The notes below the pieces were generated by a model. That model was not told where the DNA came from. It worked only from the letters and a program-made list of their open reading frames with translations, and did not search any database. A DNA stretch of 60,001 nucleotides from JBBROS01 sp038229135 (GTDB lineage: Bacteria; Pseudomonadota; Alphaproteobacteria; Acetobacterales; Acetobacteraceae), in contig JBBROS010000021.1 of assembly GCA_038229135.1 (NCBI GenBank), forward strand, positions 1 to 60,001. The letters are read 5' to 3'. Position 1 is the first letter of the stretch. Every line of letters starts with the position of its first letter. The translations under genes were made by a program, and so were the position numbers. This document shows, piece after piece, positions 7,435 through 14,750 of the stretch.

Positions 7435-8469
7435 ATGATCCGCCGCCGCACCTTCCTCGCCGCCCCTGCGGTCCTTGGCGCCACCGGGGGCGCCACCGGG
7501 GGCGTCACCTTGGGCGCCACCGGGCTCGCCCACGCGCAGGCCAAGCCAACCCTGCGCGTGCAGTGCATCGGCGGCGCGCTCGAGAAGGCCATGCGGGACG
7601 AGATCATCCCCGCCTTCGAGCGCGGTGGCACACCAGTCGCCCTCACCGTGGAGGACGACGTGGCCATGCTGCCCAAGCTCCAGGTCGCCCGCGGCCGCCC
7701 GCCCTACGACGTGGTGATGCTCGACAACGACAAGGGCATCCTCGGCCAGCAGCTGGAGCTGTGGGCGCCCGACCAGTCCGCCCGCTTCACGAGCCTGCCG
7801 GAGAGTGCCCGCCCGCCCGCGACGGCGATCTACAGCACGATCGTCTTCGAATACGGTCTCGCCTACACGCCGGCCAAGATGCCGGCGCCCACCTCCTGGG
7901 CGGATCTGTGGGCCGCCCCCGGCATCACCGTCGCCGTGCCGCACATCAGCCAGGCCTATGGCTGGTCGTTCCTCTATACCGCAGCGCTGCTGCACGGCGG
8001 CAGCGATACCAACCTCGAGCCCGGCTTCGCCGCCATCAAGCGGCTGCCGCGGATCAAGGTCTATCGGAACGTCAGCCAGGGCCTTTCGCTGTTCCAGCAG
8101 GGCGAGGTGGACGCCGGGCTGTTCTATGCGAACCGGATCCAGCAGATGAAGGAGGGCGGCCTGGCCCTGGCCCGCGCGACCCCGAGGGAGGGCGTGTGGG
8201 GCATCCGCACCGGCCTGCAGGTGCCCCGCGGGGCGGCGAACGCGGAGGCGGCGCTGGCCTTCATCGAGCACGTCTCGAACACGGCGTCGCAGTCGGCCCT
8301 GGCGCGTGCGGGCTACAGCCCGGTCAACAAGCAGGCGACGATCCCGTCCGAGTTCGCGGCCCGGCTGGTCCCGGCCAACCAGGTGGATGCCGTGCGGGAG
8401 CTGCCCTGGGCGACGCTCCTGCCGCAACGGGACGCCGTGCTCGACCGTTGGAATCGCGAGTTCGCCTGA
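7435..8469 (+). CDS. ABC transporter substrate-binding protein (PotD/PotF-like, Tat-type leader)
   Basis: 344 residues; start ATG 7435 with GGAG ten bases upstream. The leader MIRRRTFLAAPAVLGATGG has a twin-arginine-like RRRTFL motif and ends near AHAQA. Its hydrophobic part is expanded by a tandem repeat (GATG-GATG-GVTL-GATG). The mature protein is a periplasmic binding protein of the spermidine/putrescine type: LRVQCIGGALEKAMRDEI, YDVVMLDNDKG, and a central LAYTPAKMPAPTSWADLW block, the typical pattern of SBP_bac_6/8 proteins. The cognate permease is probably the PotC-like one at 5279; an ATPase is missing nearby. Confidence 0.85.
   Translation: MIRRRTFLAAPAVLGATGGATGGVTLGATGLAHAQAKPTLRVQCIGGALEKAMRDEIIPAFERGGTPVALTVEDDVAMLPKLQVARGRPPYDVVMLDNDKGILGQQLELWAPDQSARFTSLPESARPPATAIYSTIVFEYGLAYTPAKMPAPTSWADLWAAPGITVAVPHISQAYGWSFLYTAALLHGGSDTNLEPGFAAIKRLPRIKVYRNVSQGLSLFQQGEVDAGLFYANRIQQMKEGGLALARATPREGVWGIRTGLQVPRGAANAEAALAFIEHVSNTASQSALARAGYSPVNKQATIPSEFAARLVPANQVDAVRELPWATLLPQRDAVLDRWNREFA
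7477..7524 (+). repeat. 12-bp tandem repeat inside the signal peptide
   Basis: Four units of GGCGCCACCGGG (the third diverged) at 7477, 7489, 7501 and 7513 encode GATG/GATG/GVTL/GATG in the leader of the binding protein. The unit keeps the reading frame, so copy number would change leader length only. Confidence 0.85.
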
Positions 8470-8475
8470 GCCGGT

Positions 8476-8523
8476 CCAGATGCTGGTCCAGACGCTGGCC
8501 CAGATGCTGGCCCAGTTGCCAGC
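8476..8523. repeat. 12-bp tandem repeat between convergent genes
   Basis: Four imperfect units of CCAGATGCTGGC start at 8476, 8488, 8500 and 8512, immediately after the binding-protein stop (8469) and before the end of the convergent GntR gene (8545). Each unit is itself partly self-complementary (CCAG...CTGG), so the transcript could form small hairpins here. Confidence 0.8.
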
Positions 8524-8544
8524 CCGGCCCCGAGCCTTCCCGGC

Positions 8545-9201
8545 TCAGCTCCCCGGCCGCCCCGGGTCCAGCAGGCCCGCCACGTAGGTGAAGGGGCCCA
8601 GGATGCCGTTCGTCGCGATCGCCCGCGCCTCCGCCCCGTCTTGCGTGGCCAAGGCGTGGATCAGGCGTGGGCGAAGCTGCTCCTCCGGGGCCCGCTTGCG
8701 CGCCGCGTTCATGAAGTCCGGGTAGAGCAGGTTCAGGTAGGGGCCGGTCCGCATCCACAGTCTCGAGGCGATCTCGAGCCAAAGCGGGCGTCCGGCCGCT
8801 TCGTACACGGCAAAGCTGAACCGGTGCAGCCCGGCCATGTCCGCCTTCCGGTCGTTCTGCTGGTAGGCCCTCGAGATGACCGCATCGAGCTGCTCCAGCC
8901 GCTTCAGCTGGTTGGGCGTGATCCGCGCCGCCGCGGCGGCCGCCAGCTCCCCCTCGATCAGGGCGCGCAGCCGGGCCACCTCCATCAGCTCCGCCCGCCC
9001 GAACAGCGGCACGGTGGGCGAGGCATGCGCCCGGGCCGTGAGCGCCCCATCGGCCAGCAGGCGCTGCAGCGCCTCCCGCACCGGCGTGAGCGACACACCC
9101 AGCTGCGCTGCCAGAGGCCGCGCGGACACCCGCTCCCCCGGCCCGAACTCCCCCGACATCAGCCCCAGCCGAAGCTGCTGATACACGCGGTCGCTGAGCA
9201 T
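8545..9201 (-). CDS. GntR family transcriptional regulator, FadR/FCD subfamily
   Basis: 218 residues from ATG 9201. An N-terminal winged helix-turn-helix (LSDRVYQQLRLGLMSGEFGP, VSARPLAAQLGVSLTPVREA, LQRLLADGAL) is followed by an all-helical FCD effector-binding domain (EVARLRALIEGELAAAAA, LHRFSFAVYEAAGRPLWLEI). FCD proteins sense small organic acids and usually repress neighbouring catabolic or transport genes. The targets are probably among the transporter and PrpD genes to its left or its own promoter, but no operator was matched. The frame is open up to 9378, but that extension is not protein-like. Confidence 0.88.
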   Translation of the reverse strand: MLSDRVYQQLRLGLMSGEFGPGERVSARPLAAQLGVSLTPVREALQRLLADGALTARAHASPTVPLFGRAELMEVARLRALIEGELAAAAAARITPNQLKRLEQLDAVISRAYQQNDRKADMAGLHRFSFAVYEAAGRPLWLEIASRLWMRTGPYLNLLYPDFMNAARKRAPEEQLRPRLIHALATQDGAEARAIATNGILGPFTYVAGLLDPGRPGS

Positions 9202-9544
9202 CTCGGGCCGGTAGGGCGGGCCGTCGCGCGACGGAAGCGTCAGGGTGTGGCTCCTCGATCGAGCAAACGGCTCAGGATGACCGCCTGGATGGCCGGACGC
9301 TGTGACAAGAGGCTCAATGATGTTGCTCCCCCCGCGAATCCAGCTTCGCTTTCCGTGAAACCTTAGAACAATGCGCACGACGCGCCAGAGCAGACCGGCC
9401 CCAAATCATGCAGGCGGCAAATATATTCTGTGACTAGATTAGATGTAATGGCCCGTCCTGCTGAACAAGGACGTATGTAGCTTCAACTACACGGCACCTA
9501 CATCACCAAAAACGCTAATTTACCGTAAATTTTGTGAGAAACTG
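9202..9544. promoter_or_regulatory. 343-bp AT-richer intergenic region with three dyads
   Basis: Between the MFS stop and the GntR start (both minus strand) lies sequence clearly richer in A/T than its surroundings from about 9410 to 9540. It contains CGTCCT(8)AGGACG at 9454-9473, TGTAG-cttcaa-CTACA at 9476-9491 and AATTTACcGTAAATT at 9517-9531. The last is 14 bases past the MFS stop and may be a terminator element; the middle one has the size and symmetry of a GntR operator. No gene is seen here. Confidence 0.5.
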
Positions 9545-10852
9545 CTAACGCTCCGATGCACCCCTGGCAAAGGCGGCCACCGCGAGCGCACCCGCGGCCA
9601 GGACGAGGAGTGAAACCCGAAGCCCAAACCCGGCCGACACCAGGCCCAGCAACGGCGGTGCCGCCATCATCGCGCCGTATCCCGCCGCCGCCATCGCTGC
9701 AACGCCGCCCGGCCCGCGGCGCCCCGCAGCGCTGAACAGCACCGGAACCGTGTTCGCCACCCCCACGCCCACCAGCGCGAACCCGGCCGCGGCCAACCAA
9801 ACCCCGTCGGCCACGACCGCGAGCCCCAGCCCCGCCGCCGTGAGCAAGCCGCCCAGCCGGACCACGAGCGCCGGGCCCAGCGCCCGCACGACCTGGTCCC
9901 CCCAAAGCCGGCACACGAGCATCGTCAGCGCGAACCCCGTCAGGCTCGAGGCCGCAAGCGACGGCGGCGCCCCGATCACGGTCGCCAGGTATACGCCCGA
10001 CCAGTCCGCAACACCGCCTTCGACGGCGAACGACAACGCCGTGAGCAGGCAGATCAGCAGCATCGCCCGCCCCGGCCACTGCAGCCCCTCGTGCGCCTTG
10101 GCGCGCGGCTCCGTCTCGTGCGCCCGGGCGGGCGGCTCCGTCTCGTGCGCCCGGGCGGGCGGCTCCGTCTCGTGCGCCTGGGCGGGCGCCTCCGTCTCGT
10201 GCGCCCGGGCGGGCGGCTCCGTCTCGTGCGCCTGGGCGCGCTGCTCCGCCGCGGGCGCCCCCTCGCCCATGGGCAGGCGCAACGCCGCCAGCCCGAACCC
10301 CGCCAACAACACCCCCGACAGCGCCATGGTGCCCAGCAGCGAGAGCCCCAGCGCCGCCAGCGCCCCCGCCGCGAGCGCGCCCGCGAGCTCGCCGGCGCTC
10401 CACCCGGCATGGAACGAGGACATGATCGCCGCCCCCCAGGCCCGCTCGATCCCCGCCGCATGCGCGTTCATCGCCACATCCAGGCTCCCCAGCGCGAGCC
10501 CCATCAGCACCGCACAGCCCAGCAGCGCCTCCCAATGCCCGGCCGCAAGCGACGGCAGCGGCAGCGCGGCACCCAGCGCCAGCGCCGTCATCCAGCACAG
10601 CCGCCGCGTGCCCATCCAGGCCGCGAGCCGCCCGGCCAGCACCATCGCGAGCACCGCCCCCGCCGCAGCACTCAGCAGCACGAACCCCAGCGCCCGATCG
10701 TCCAGCCCCGCCGCCTCCCGCAGCCGCGGCAGGTTCCCCGCCCAGGCCCCGAAGGCGATGCCGTTGGCCACGAACACGCTCGTCATGGCCAGGCGGTCAC
10801 GCCAGGAGCGAACGTCCGGGGACGGGCGGGAACGGGTCAGTTCGGTCTGCAT
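9545..10852 (-). CDS. Major facilitator superfamily transporter (YbjJ-like) with repeat linker
   Basis: 435 residues with 12 predicted membrane helices. The N-terminal half (VFVANGIAFGAWAGNLPRLR, GRLAAWMGTRRLCW, AVLMGLALGSLDVAMNAHA) matches the YbjJ-like MFS subgroup; the substrate is unknown. The central cytoplasmic loop between helices 6 and 7 is unusual: six copies of a nine-residue unit, AHETEPPAR with variants, at about residues 202-255. The repeat is acidic and proline-rich and absent from typical family members. Divergent from the ABC-F gene across a 350-bp repeat-filled spacer. Confidence 0.85.
   Translation of the reverse strand: MQTELTRSRPSPDVRSWRDRLAMTSVFVANGIAFGAWAGNLPRLREAAGLDDRALGFVLLSAAAGAVLAMVLAGRLAAWMGTRRLCWMTALALGAALPLPSLAAGHWEALLGCAVLMGLALGSLDVAMNAHAAGIERAWGAAIMSSFHAGWSAGELAGALAAGALAALGLSLLGTMALSGVLLAGFGLAALRLPMGEGAPAAEQRAQAHETEPPARAHETEAPAQAHETEPPARAHETEPPARAHETEPRAKAHEGLQWPGRAMLLICLLTALSFAVEGGVADWSGVYLATVIGAPPSLAASSLTGFALTMLVCRLWGDQVVRALGPALVVRLGGLLTAAGLGLAVVADGVWLAAAGFALVGVGVANTVPVLFSAAGRRGPGGVAAMAAAGYGAMMAAPPLLGLVSAGFGLRVSLLVLAAGALAVAAFARGASER
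10088..10249 (-). repeat. 27-bp coding minisatellite in the MFS central loop
   Basis: Six 27-base units (plus-strand reading CTCGTGCGCCCGGGCGGGCGG and CTCCGT) run without gaps from 10088 to 10249. They encode the AHETEPPAR repeats on the minus strand. The inner units are nearly identical while the outer two differ at several positions, the pattern expected of recent slippage or unequal exchange. Confidence 0.88.
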
Positions 10853-10918
10853 CGGGGCTGTCTAGCCGGCGCCAGCACCGCGATGAAGCCAAGGCTCGCC
10901 AGCTACGATCATCAGTTC

Positions 10919-11004
10919 GTCATCGCGCGCCGAAGGCGCGGCGCCCCGGCGGCCGAAGGGCCTGCTCCCTGCCGCTCCTGGATGGCCGCCCTCGCTCGCG
11001 ACTA
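10919..11004. repeat. Dispersed ~87-bp imperfect palindrome, copy 2 (degenerate)
   Basis: Begins GTCATCGCGCGCCGAAGGCG and ends in the CTCGCTCGCGACTAC arm. It has more mismatches than copies 1 and 4 but the same spacing and the same central CTGGAT/GGATC-like core. Confidence 0.7.
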
Positions 11005-11097
11005 CGATCGTTGGGACGATGTCGTTGGGACGATGGCGTTAGAACGATCGCTGGAACGATCGTTGGGACGATCGCTGGGACGATCGCTGGGACGAGA
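11004..11097. repeat. 12-bp minisatellite (ACGATCGCTGGG) in divergent promoter region
   Basis: About seven to eight units of ACGATCGCTGGG or close variants (ACGATCGTTGGG, ACGATGTCGTTGGG) in tandem. The array ends about 105 bases before the ABC-F start. Each unit contains a CGATCG palindrome, giving a regularly spaced series of identical 6-bp dyads. Confidence 0.85.
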
Positions 11098-11202
11098 GCT
11101 CCTGCGGGAGGTGGACGTGCACCGCAAGCAGGCCTGGGCCGCCATCGACAGCGTCCTCCAGGCAGGCTAGCACCCGGCCCAACCCCAACCCCACGGCCCC
11201 AA

Positions 11203-12825
11203 ATGCTCCAGATCGACGGCCTCGTCTTCAACGCCTGGGGGCGCCGCTTCTTCGACCGCGCGACCGTCACCCTGCCCGCCAACGCAAAGGTGGGCCTGGT
11301 CGGGCGCAACGGCGCCGGCAAGTCCACGCTGTTCAAGCTCCTCCTCGGCGAGCTGCAGCCCGACCGGGGCGACATCGCCATCCCCAGCCGCGCCCGCATC
11401 ACCAGCGTGGCGCAGGAGCACCCGGCCACGCCCACGAGCCTGCTCGACACCGTGCTCGAGGCCGACACCGTGCGCCACGACCTGCTGGCCCAGCTCGAGA
11501 CGGCCGAGCCCGAGCAGATCGCCGACCTCTACACGCGCCTCGAGGAGATCGGCGCCGACCGCGCCCCGGCCCGCGCGAGCGAGATCCTCGCCGGCCTCGG
11601 CTTCTCCACCGAGGACCTGGCCCGCCCCATGGCCCAGTTCTCCGGCGGCTGGCGCATGCGCGTGGCCCTGGCCGCCGCCCTGTTCGCCGAGCCCGACCTC
11701 ATGCTGCTCGACGAGCCGACCAACTACCTCGACCTCGAGGGCGCCATGTGGCTCGAGGCGCGGCTCAAGAAATACCCGCACAACGCAATCATCATCAGCC
11801 ACGACCGCGAGCTGCTCAACCGCTCCGTGGAGCACATCCTGCACCTGGCCGACGGCAAGCTCGAGCTGTACCCCGGCGGCTACGACGATTTCGAGCGGCG
11901 CCGGGCCGAGAAGGCGCGGCTGCAGGCGGCGTCCCGCGTCAAGCAGGAGGCCGAGCGCGCCCATCTGCAGAGCTTCGTCGACCGCTTCCGCGCCCAGGCC
12001 AGCAAGGCCACCCAGGCGCAGAGCCGCCTGAAGCGCCTCGCCAAGCTCGAGCCCATCGCCACCACCGTCGAGGAGCGGGTCCACCCGTTCTTCATCCCCT
12101 CGCCCCCCCGCCCGCTGGCGCCCCCGCTGATGCGGCTCGAGGGTGCGGACGTGGGCTACGGCGACGACCCGCCCGTGCTGCGCGGCCTCGACCTGCGGCT
12201 CGACATCGACGACCGCATCGGCCTGCTCGGCGTGAACGGCGCCGGCAAGAGCACCTTCGCCAAGATGGCCGCCGGCGCCCTGGGCCTCCAGGCCGGCCGC
12301 ATGCAGCGGGAGCGGCGCATCCAGGTCGGCTGGTTCCACCAGCACCAGATCGAGGCCATGGACCCGGCCGATACCCCGCTCGACATCATGCGCCGCGCCC
12401 GCCCGGACGACAGCGAGACGGTGGTCCGGAGCCGCCTCGCCAGCTTCGGCATCGGCTTCGACAAGCAGGCCACCACCGTCGAGGACCTCTCGGGCGGCGA
12501 GCGCGCGCGGCTGCTGCTCAACATGGTGGCCATGGCGGCACCCCACCTGCTGATCCTGGACGAGCCCACCAACCACCTCGACATCGACAGCCGCCGCGCC
12601 CTGCTGGACGCGCTGAACGACTACCGCGGCGCCGTGATCCTGATCACCCACGACCGCTCGCTGATGGAGCTGGTTGCCGACCGCCTCTGGCTCGCGGCCG
12701 ACGGCACGGTGGCACCCTACGAGGGCGACATGGACGACTACGCGCAACTGGTGCTGGACCGGGCCAAGCAGGGCTCCCAGCCGGGCCAGCTCCGGGGCAA
12801 GCGGAAGGGCAAGCGAGCGGCATGA
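11203..12825 (+). CDS. ABC-F family ATPase (YheS-like translation factor)
   Basis: 540 residues with two ABC modules and no membrane segment. Module 1 has Walker A GRNGAGKST (about residue 35), signature SGGWRMRVALAAALFAEPD and Walker B LMLLDEPTNYLD. A charged linker follows (residues ~225-280), the P-site tRNA interaction motif region of ABC-F proteins. Module 2 has GVNGAGKST, LSGGERARLLLNMV and LLILDEPTNHLD. ABC-F proteins bind the ribosomal E site and resolve stalled elongation or protect from antibiotics. Length and linker fit the YheS-like group. The downstream 104-residue protein overlaps the stop by four bases, so the two are translationally coupled. Confidence 0.9.
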   Translation: MLQIDGLVFNAWGRRFFDRATVTLPANAKVGLVGRNGAGKSTLFKLLLGELQPDRGDIAIPSRARITSVAQEHPATPTSLLDTVLEADTVRHDLLAQLETAEPEQIADLYTRLEEIGADRAPARASEILAGLGFSTEDLARPMAQFSGGWRMRVALAAALFAEPDLMLLDEPTNYLDLEGAMWLEARLKKYPHNAIIISHDRELLNRSVEHILHLADGKLELYPGGYDDFERRRAEKARLQAASRVKQEAERAHLQSFVDRFRAQASKATQAQSRLKRLAKLEPIATTVEERVHPFFIPSPPRPLAPPLMRLEGADVGYGDDPPVLRGLDLRLDIDDRIGLLGVNGAGKSTFAKMAAGALGLQAGRMQRERRIQVGWFHQHQIEAMDPADTPLDIMRRARPDDSETVVRSRLASFGIGFDKQATTVEDLSGGERARLLLNMVAMAAPHLLILDEPTNHLDIDSRRALLDALNDYRGAVILITHDRSLMELVADRLWLAADGTVAPYEGDMDDYAQLVLDRAKQGSQPGQLRGKRKGKRAA

Positions 12826-13136
12826 CCAAAGAAGAAATAACCGCCTGGGCGCTGGCCAATGGCTGGACGATGGTGGCCGGCGCGCCATCCCTCACCAAGC
12901 CACGCCCGCCGCACGACGCCGTGGTGCGCCTGGTGCTGAAGGGCACGGTGGCGCACGTCGAGGCCAAGAAGCCGGCCGGGAAGTGGGAGAAGCTGGGCGG
13001 CGCCGCCTACGCCGCCATCGTGGCCGACCTGGAAACCGGCGTCCCGGGCGGGCTGGGGCTGGAGACGCTGCCAGGGTTCCGCATGCTCATGCAGGAGAAC
13101 AAGGACCGCGCGGTGTTCGCGAGCTTCGGCCGGTAG
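12822..13136 (+). CDS. Small conserved-looking hypothetical protein coupled to ABC-F
   Basis: 104 residues; its ATG shares an ATGA with the ABC-F stop. The N-terminus MTKEEITAWALANGW and the core VVRLVLKGTVAHVEAKKPAGKW are well-formed and strongly biased toward third-position G/C, which supports a real gene. It is soluble, lysine- and alanine-rich, with no signal peptide or membrane helix. I do not recognise a named family. Its coupling suggests a function linked to the ABC-F protein, but that is only inference. Confidence 0.72.
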   Translation: MTKEEITAWALANGWTMVAGAPSLTKPRPPHDAVVRLVLKGTVAHVEAKKPAGKWEKLGGAAYAAIVADLETGVPGGLGLETLPGFRMLMQENKDRAVFASFGR

Positions 13137-13149
13137 GGCCCTCCGGTAC

Positions 13150-13195
13150 GTCATCGCGAGCCCTGCAGCCTGATCGGACGCATTGGGCTCCCGCC
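13150..13195. repeat. Half copy of the ~87-bp palindrome
   Basis: GTCATCGCGAGCC at 13150 matches the left arm of the dispersed element, but no right arm follows before the creatininase-family gene. It looks like a decayed or truncated copy. Confidence 0.5.
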
Positions 13196-13251
13196 GCAAT
13201 TGTCACGGCATGAACCCCGGCGTACCCTCCCACCCTACTCTGGAGTGTTCC

Positions 13252-14055
13252 ATGGGCACCTACACGCGCACGCACGACTGGGGCGCCCTGACCCGCGCCG
13301 AAATCGCCGCCGCCCGCGACGCCGGCGCGCTCGCCGTGCTGACCGTCGGCAGCTGCGAGCAGCACGGCGACCACCTCCCCGTGGACACCGACACCCTGAG
13401 CGCCCACCGCGTGGCGATGCTCGCCGCCGAGCGCTGCACGGAGGTCCACACGCTGGTGCTGCCACCCCCCAGCTTCGGCTTCAGCCCCCACCACCAGGCC
13501 TGGCCCGGCACCATCACGCTGAAGCTCTCCACCTTCCTCGCCCTCGTCTCGGACGTGGCGGACAGCGTCCACCGCGCCGGGTTCGACCGCCTGCTGGTGG
13601 TCAACGGCCATGGCGGCAACGCCGGCCCGCTCGCCAGCGTCTGCACGGAGCTCGCCAGCCGCGGCCTGCGCGTGGCCGCCGTCACCTACTTCTCCCCGAG
13701 CCAGGCCGAGTGGGCGCCGCTCGTGCCGGGCCAGAAGCCCGGCGTCGGCCACGCCTGCGCCTACGAGACCGCCCTGCAGCTGGCACTCCGCCCCGACGAC
13801 CGACAACGGATCGCCGGCGCCATCGACGGCCTGCCCCCCCGCCTCGTCCCCGCCTACGCCGAAGAGGGCAACCCGCTCAAAGACACCGGTGCCGTCTACG
13901 CCGCCCTCTTCCCCGCAGGCGACCCCGGCTACTACGGCGACCCGGCCGCCGCCACCCTCGAGGCCGGCGAGGCCCTGCTGGAGAGCACGGTGGCCGGGCT
14001 CGCGCGGTTCTACGCAACGTTCGCGGCGGCCAAGCTGAAGGTGGGAGCGGGCTGA
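13252..14055 (+). CDS. Creatininase family amidohydrolase
   Basis: 267 residues, close to the usual ~260. The family's metal-binding site is intact: TVGSCEQHGDHLPVDTD carries the Glu, His and Asp ligands, and LLVVNGHGGNAGPL supplies the second His. Members include creatinine amidohydrolase, MftE and the formamide hydrolase of the riboflavin/F420 archaeal pathway, all acting on cyclic or formyl amides; the substrate here is unknown. ATG 13252 is preceded by TGGAG at the right spacing; the open frame 23 codons further upstream lacks one. The gene is convergent with a Uma2 gene, with a single base between the two stop codons. Confidence 0.88.
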   Translation: MGTYTRTHDWGALTRAEIAAARDAGALAVLTVGSCEQHGDHLPVDTDTLSAHRVAMLAAERCTEVHTLVLPPPSFGFSPHHQAWPGTITLKLSTFLALVSDVADSVHRAGFDRLLVVNGHGGNAGPLASVCTELASRGLRVAAVTYFSPSQAEWAPLVPGQKPGVGHACAYETALQLALRPDDRQRIAGAIDGLPPRLVPAYAEEGNPLKDTGAVYAALFPAGDPGYYGDPAAATLEAGEALLESTVAGLARFYATFAAAKLKVGAG

Positions 14056-14056
14056 C

Positions 14057-14620
14057 CTACTCCGTGAGCGGCACCCCGGCATGAAGCTCGGCCACGGGCA
14101 CCTCGATGCCCAGCTCACCCAGCCGCAAGGTGTCCTCCTCCGTCAGCGTCGTCGCCGTCCAGGGGGCATCGCCGGACGCGCGCTCCAGCACCGTGAGCGC
14201 TGCCGTGCTGCTCTCGACCATCACATAGCGAAGCACGCTGGGCACGGCTGCGTATTCCCGCACCTTCACGATCCGGTCGATGCGGCCGCTCGTCGGGCTG
14301 ATGATCTCGAAGATGACGAGCGGTTGAGGCACCAGCCGAGCGCCACGTTCGTAAGGTGAGCACGAGACGACCGCGTCGGGATAACGGACCGCGTCGCGCA
14401 CTGTCGCCACCCCGGCATCCGGCCCGTTCACGTGGCAGGGCGCGCGCAGGCGGCTTCGGAGCGCGAAATAGATATTCTGGGCGATGGCGCCGTGCCCGAG
14501 CGTGTTGCCCACCATGGCCACCGGCGCAAACCCATCGAACTCGTAACGCAGCTCCTGGCGCTCTGCCCAGGTGAAGAACTCGTCGCGGGTCATCGTCGGG
14601 GTTCGGACTGCAAGGGCCAT
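14057..14620 (-). CDS. Uma2 family (DUF820) putative endonuclease
   Basis: 187 residues, typical for the family. Uma2 proteins have the PD-(D/E)xK restriction-endonuclease-like fold; here the fold elements are MTRDEFFTWAERQELRYEFD, the GxxHGAIAQNIYFALRSRL helix, the catalytic-Asp strand VRYPDAVVSC and the Glu strand PLVIFEIISPTS. They are abundant in cyanobacteria and scattered in alphaproteobacteria; the cellular role is unknown and no toxin or restriction partner sits beside this copy. One base separates its stop from the creatininase-family stop, so transcription from either side must read into the other gene. Confidence 0.87.
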   Translation of the reverse strand: MALAVRTPTMTRDEFFTWAERQELRYEFDGFAPVAMVGNTLGHGAIAQNIYFALRSRLRAPCHVNGPDAGVATVRDAVRYPDAVVSCSPYERGARLVPQPLVIFEIISPTSGRIDRIVKVREYAAVPSVLRYVMVESSTAALTVLERASGDAPWTATTLTEEDTLRLGELGIEVPVAELHAGVPLTE

Positions 14621-14750
14621 AGCGGCCTTCTAACTCGATCGACAGAGCGACGTCATCCACGTTCCCGCCAATTCACTTTACACCCCGGCCCTCCCGCGCA
14701 ATACCGCCCGCCACAGCAGCCGCCCACGCGCGGCGCCACCTGGGGGGCCT

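Larger units (their letters stand above)
10853..11202. other. 350-bp divergent spacer filled by a palindrome and a minisatellite
   Basis: The spacer between the MFS start and the ABC-F start holds a degenerate copy of the ~87-bp palindrome (10919-11004) and then a 12-bp tandem array (11004-11097). The last ~100 bases before the ABC-F ATG are C-rich with no clear ribosome-binding site. Short open frames across it encode only the repeat peptides and are not called as genes. Confidence 0.7.

Noticed and set aside
7365..7436. ATG at 7436 as start of the PrpD gene
   Set aside because: It overlaps the start codon of the divergent binding-protein gene and has no ribosome-binding site, whereas GTG 7364 has GGGAG at seven bases.
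10054..10461. Arg/Pro-rich antisense frame over the MFS repeat
   Set aside because: It is only an alternate-frame translation of the 27-bp repeat array.
10920..11468. Minus-strand frame with PAIVPAIVP repeats upstream of ABC-F
   Set aside because: It consists of the 12-bp array and antisense ABC-F sequence, and no start with a ribosome-binding site was found.
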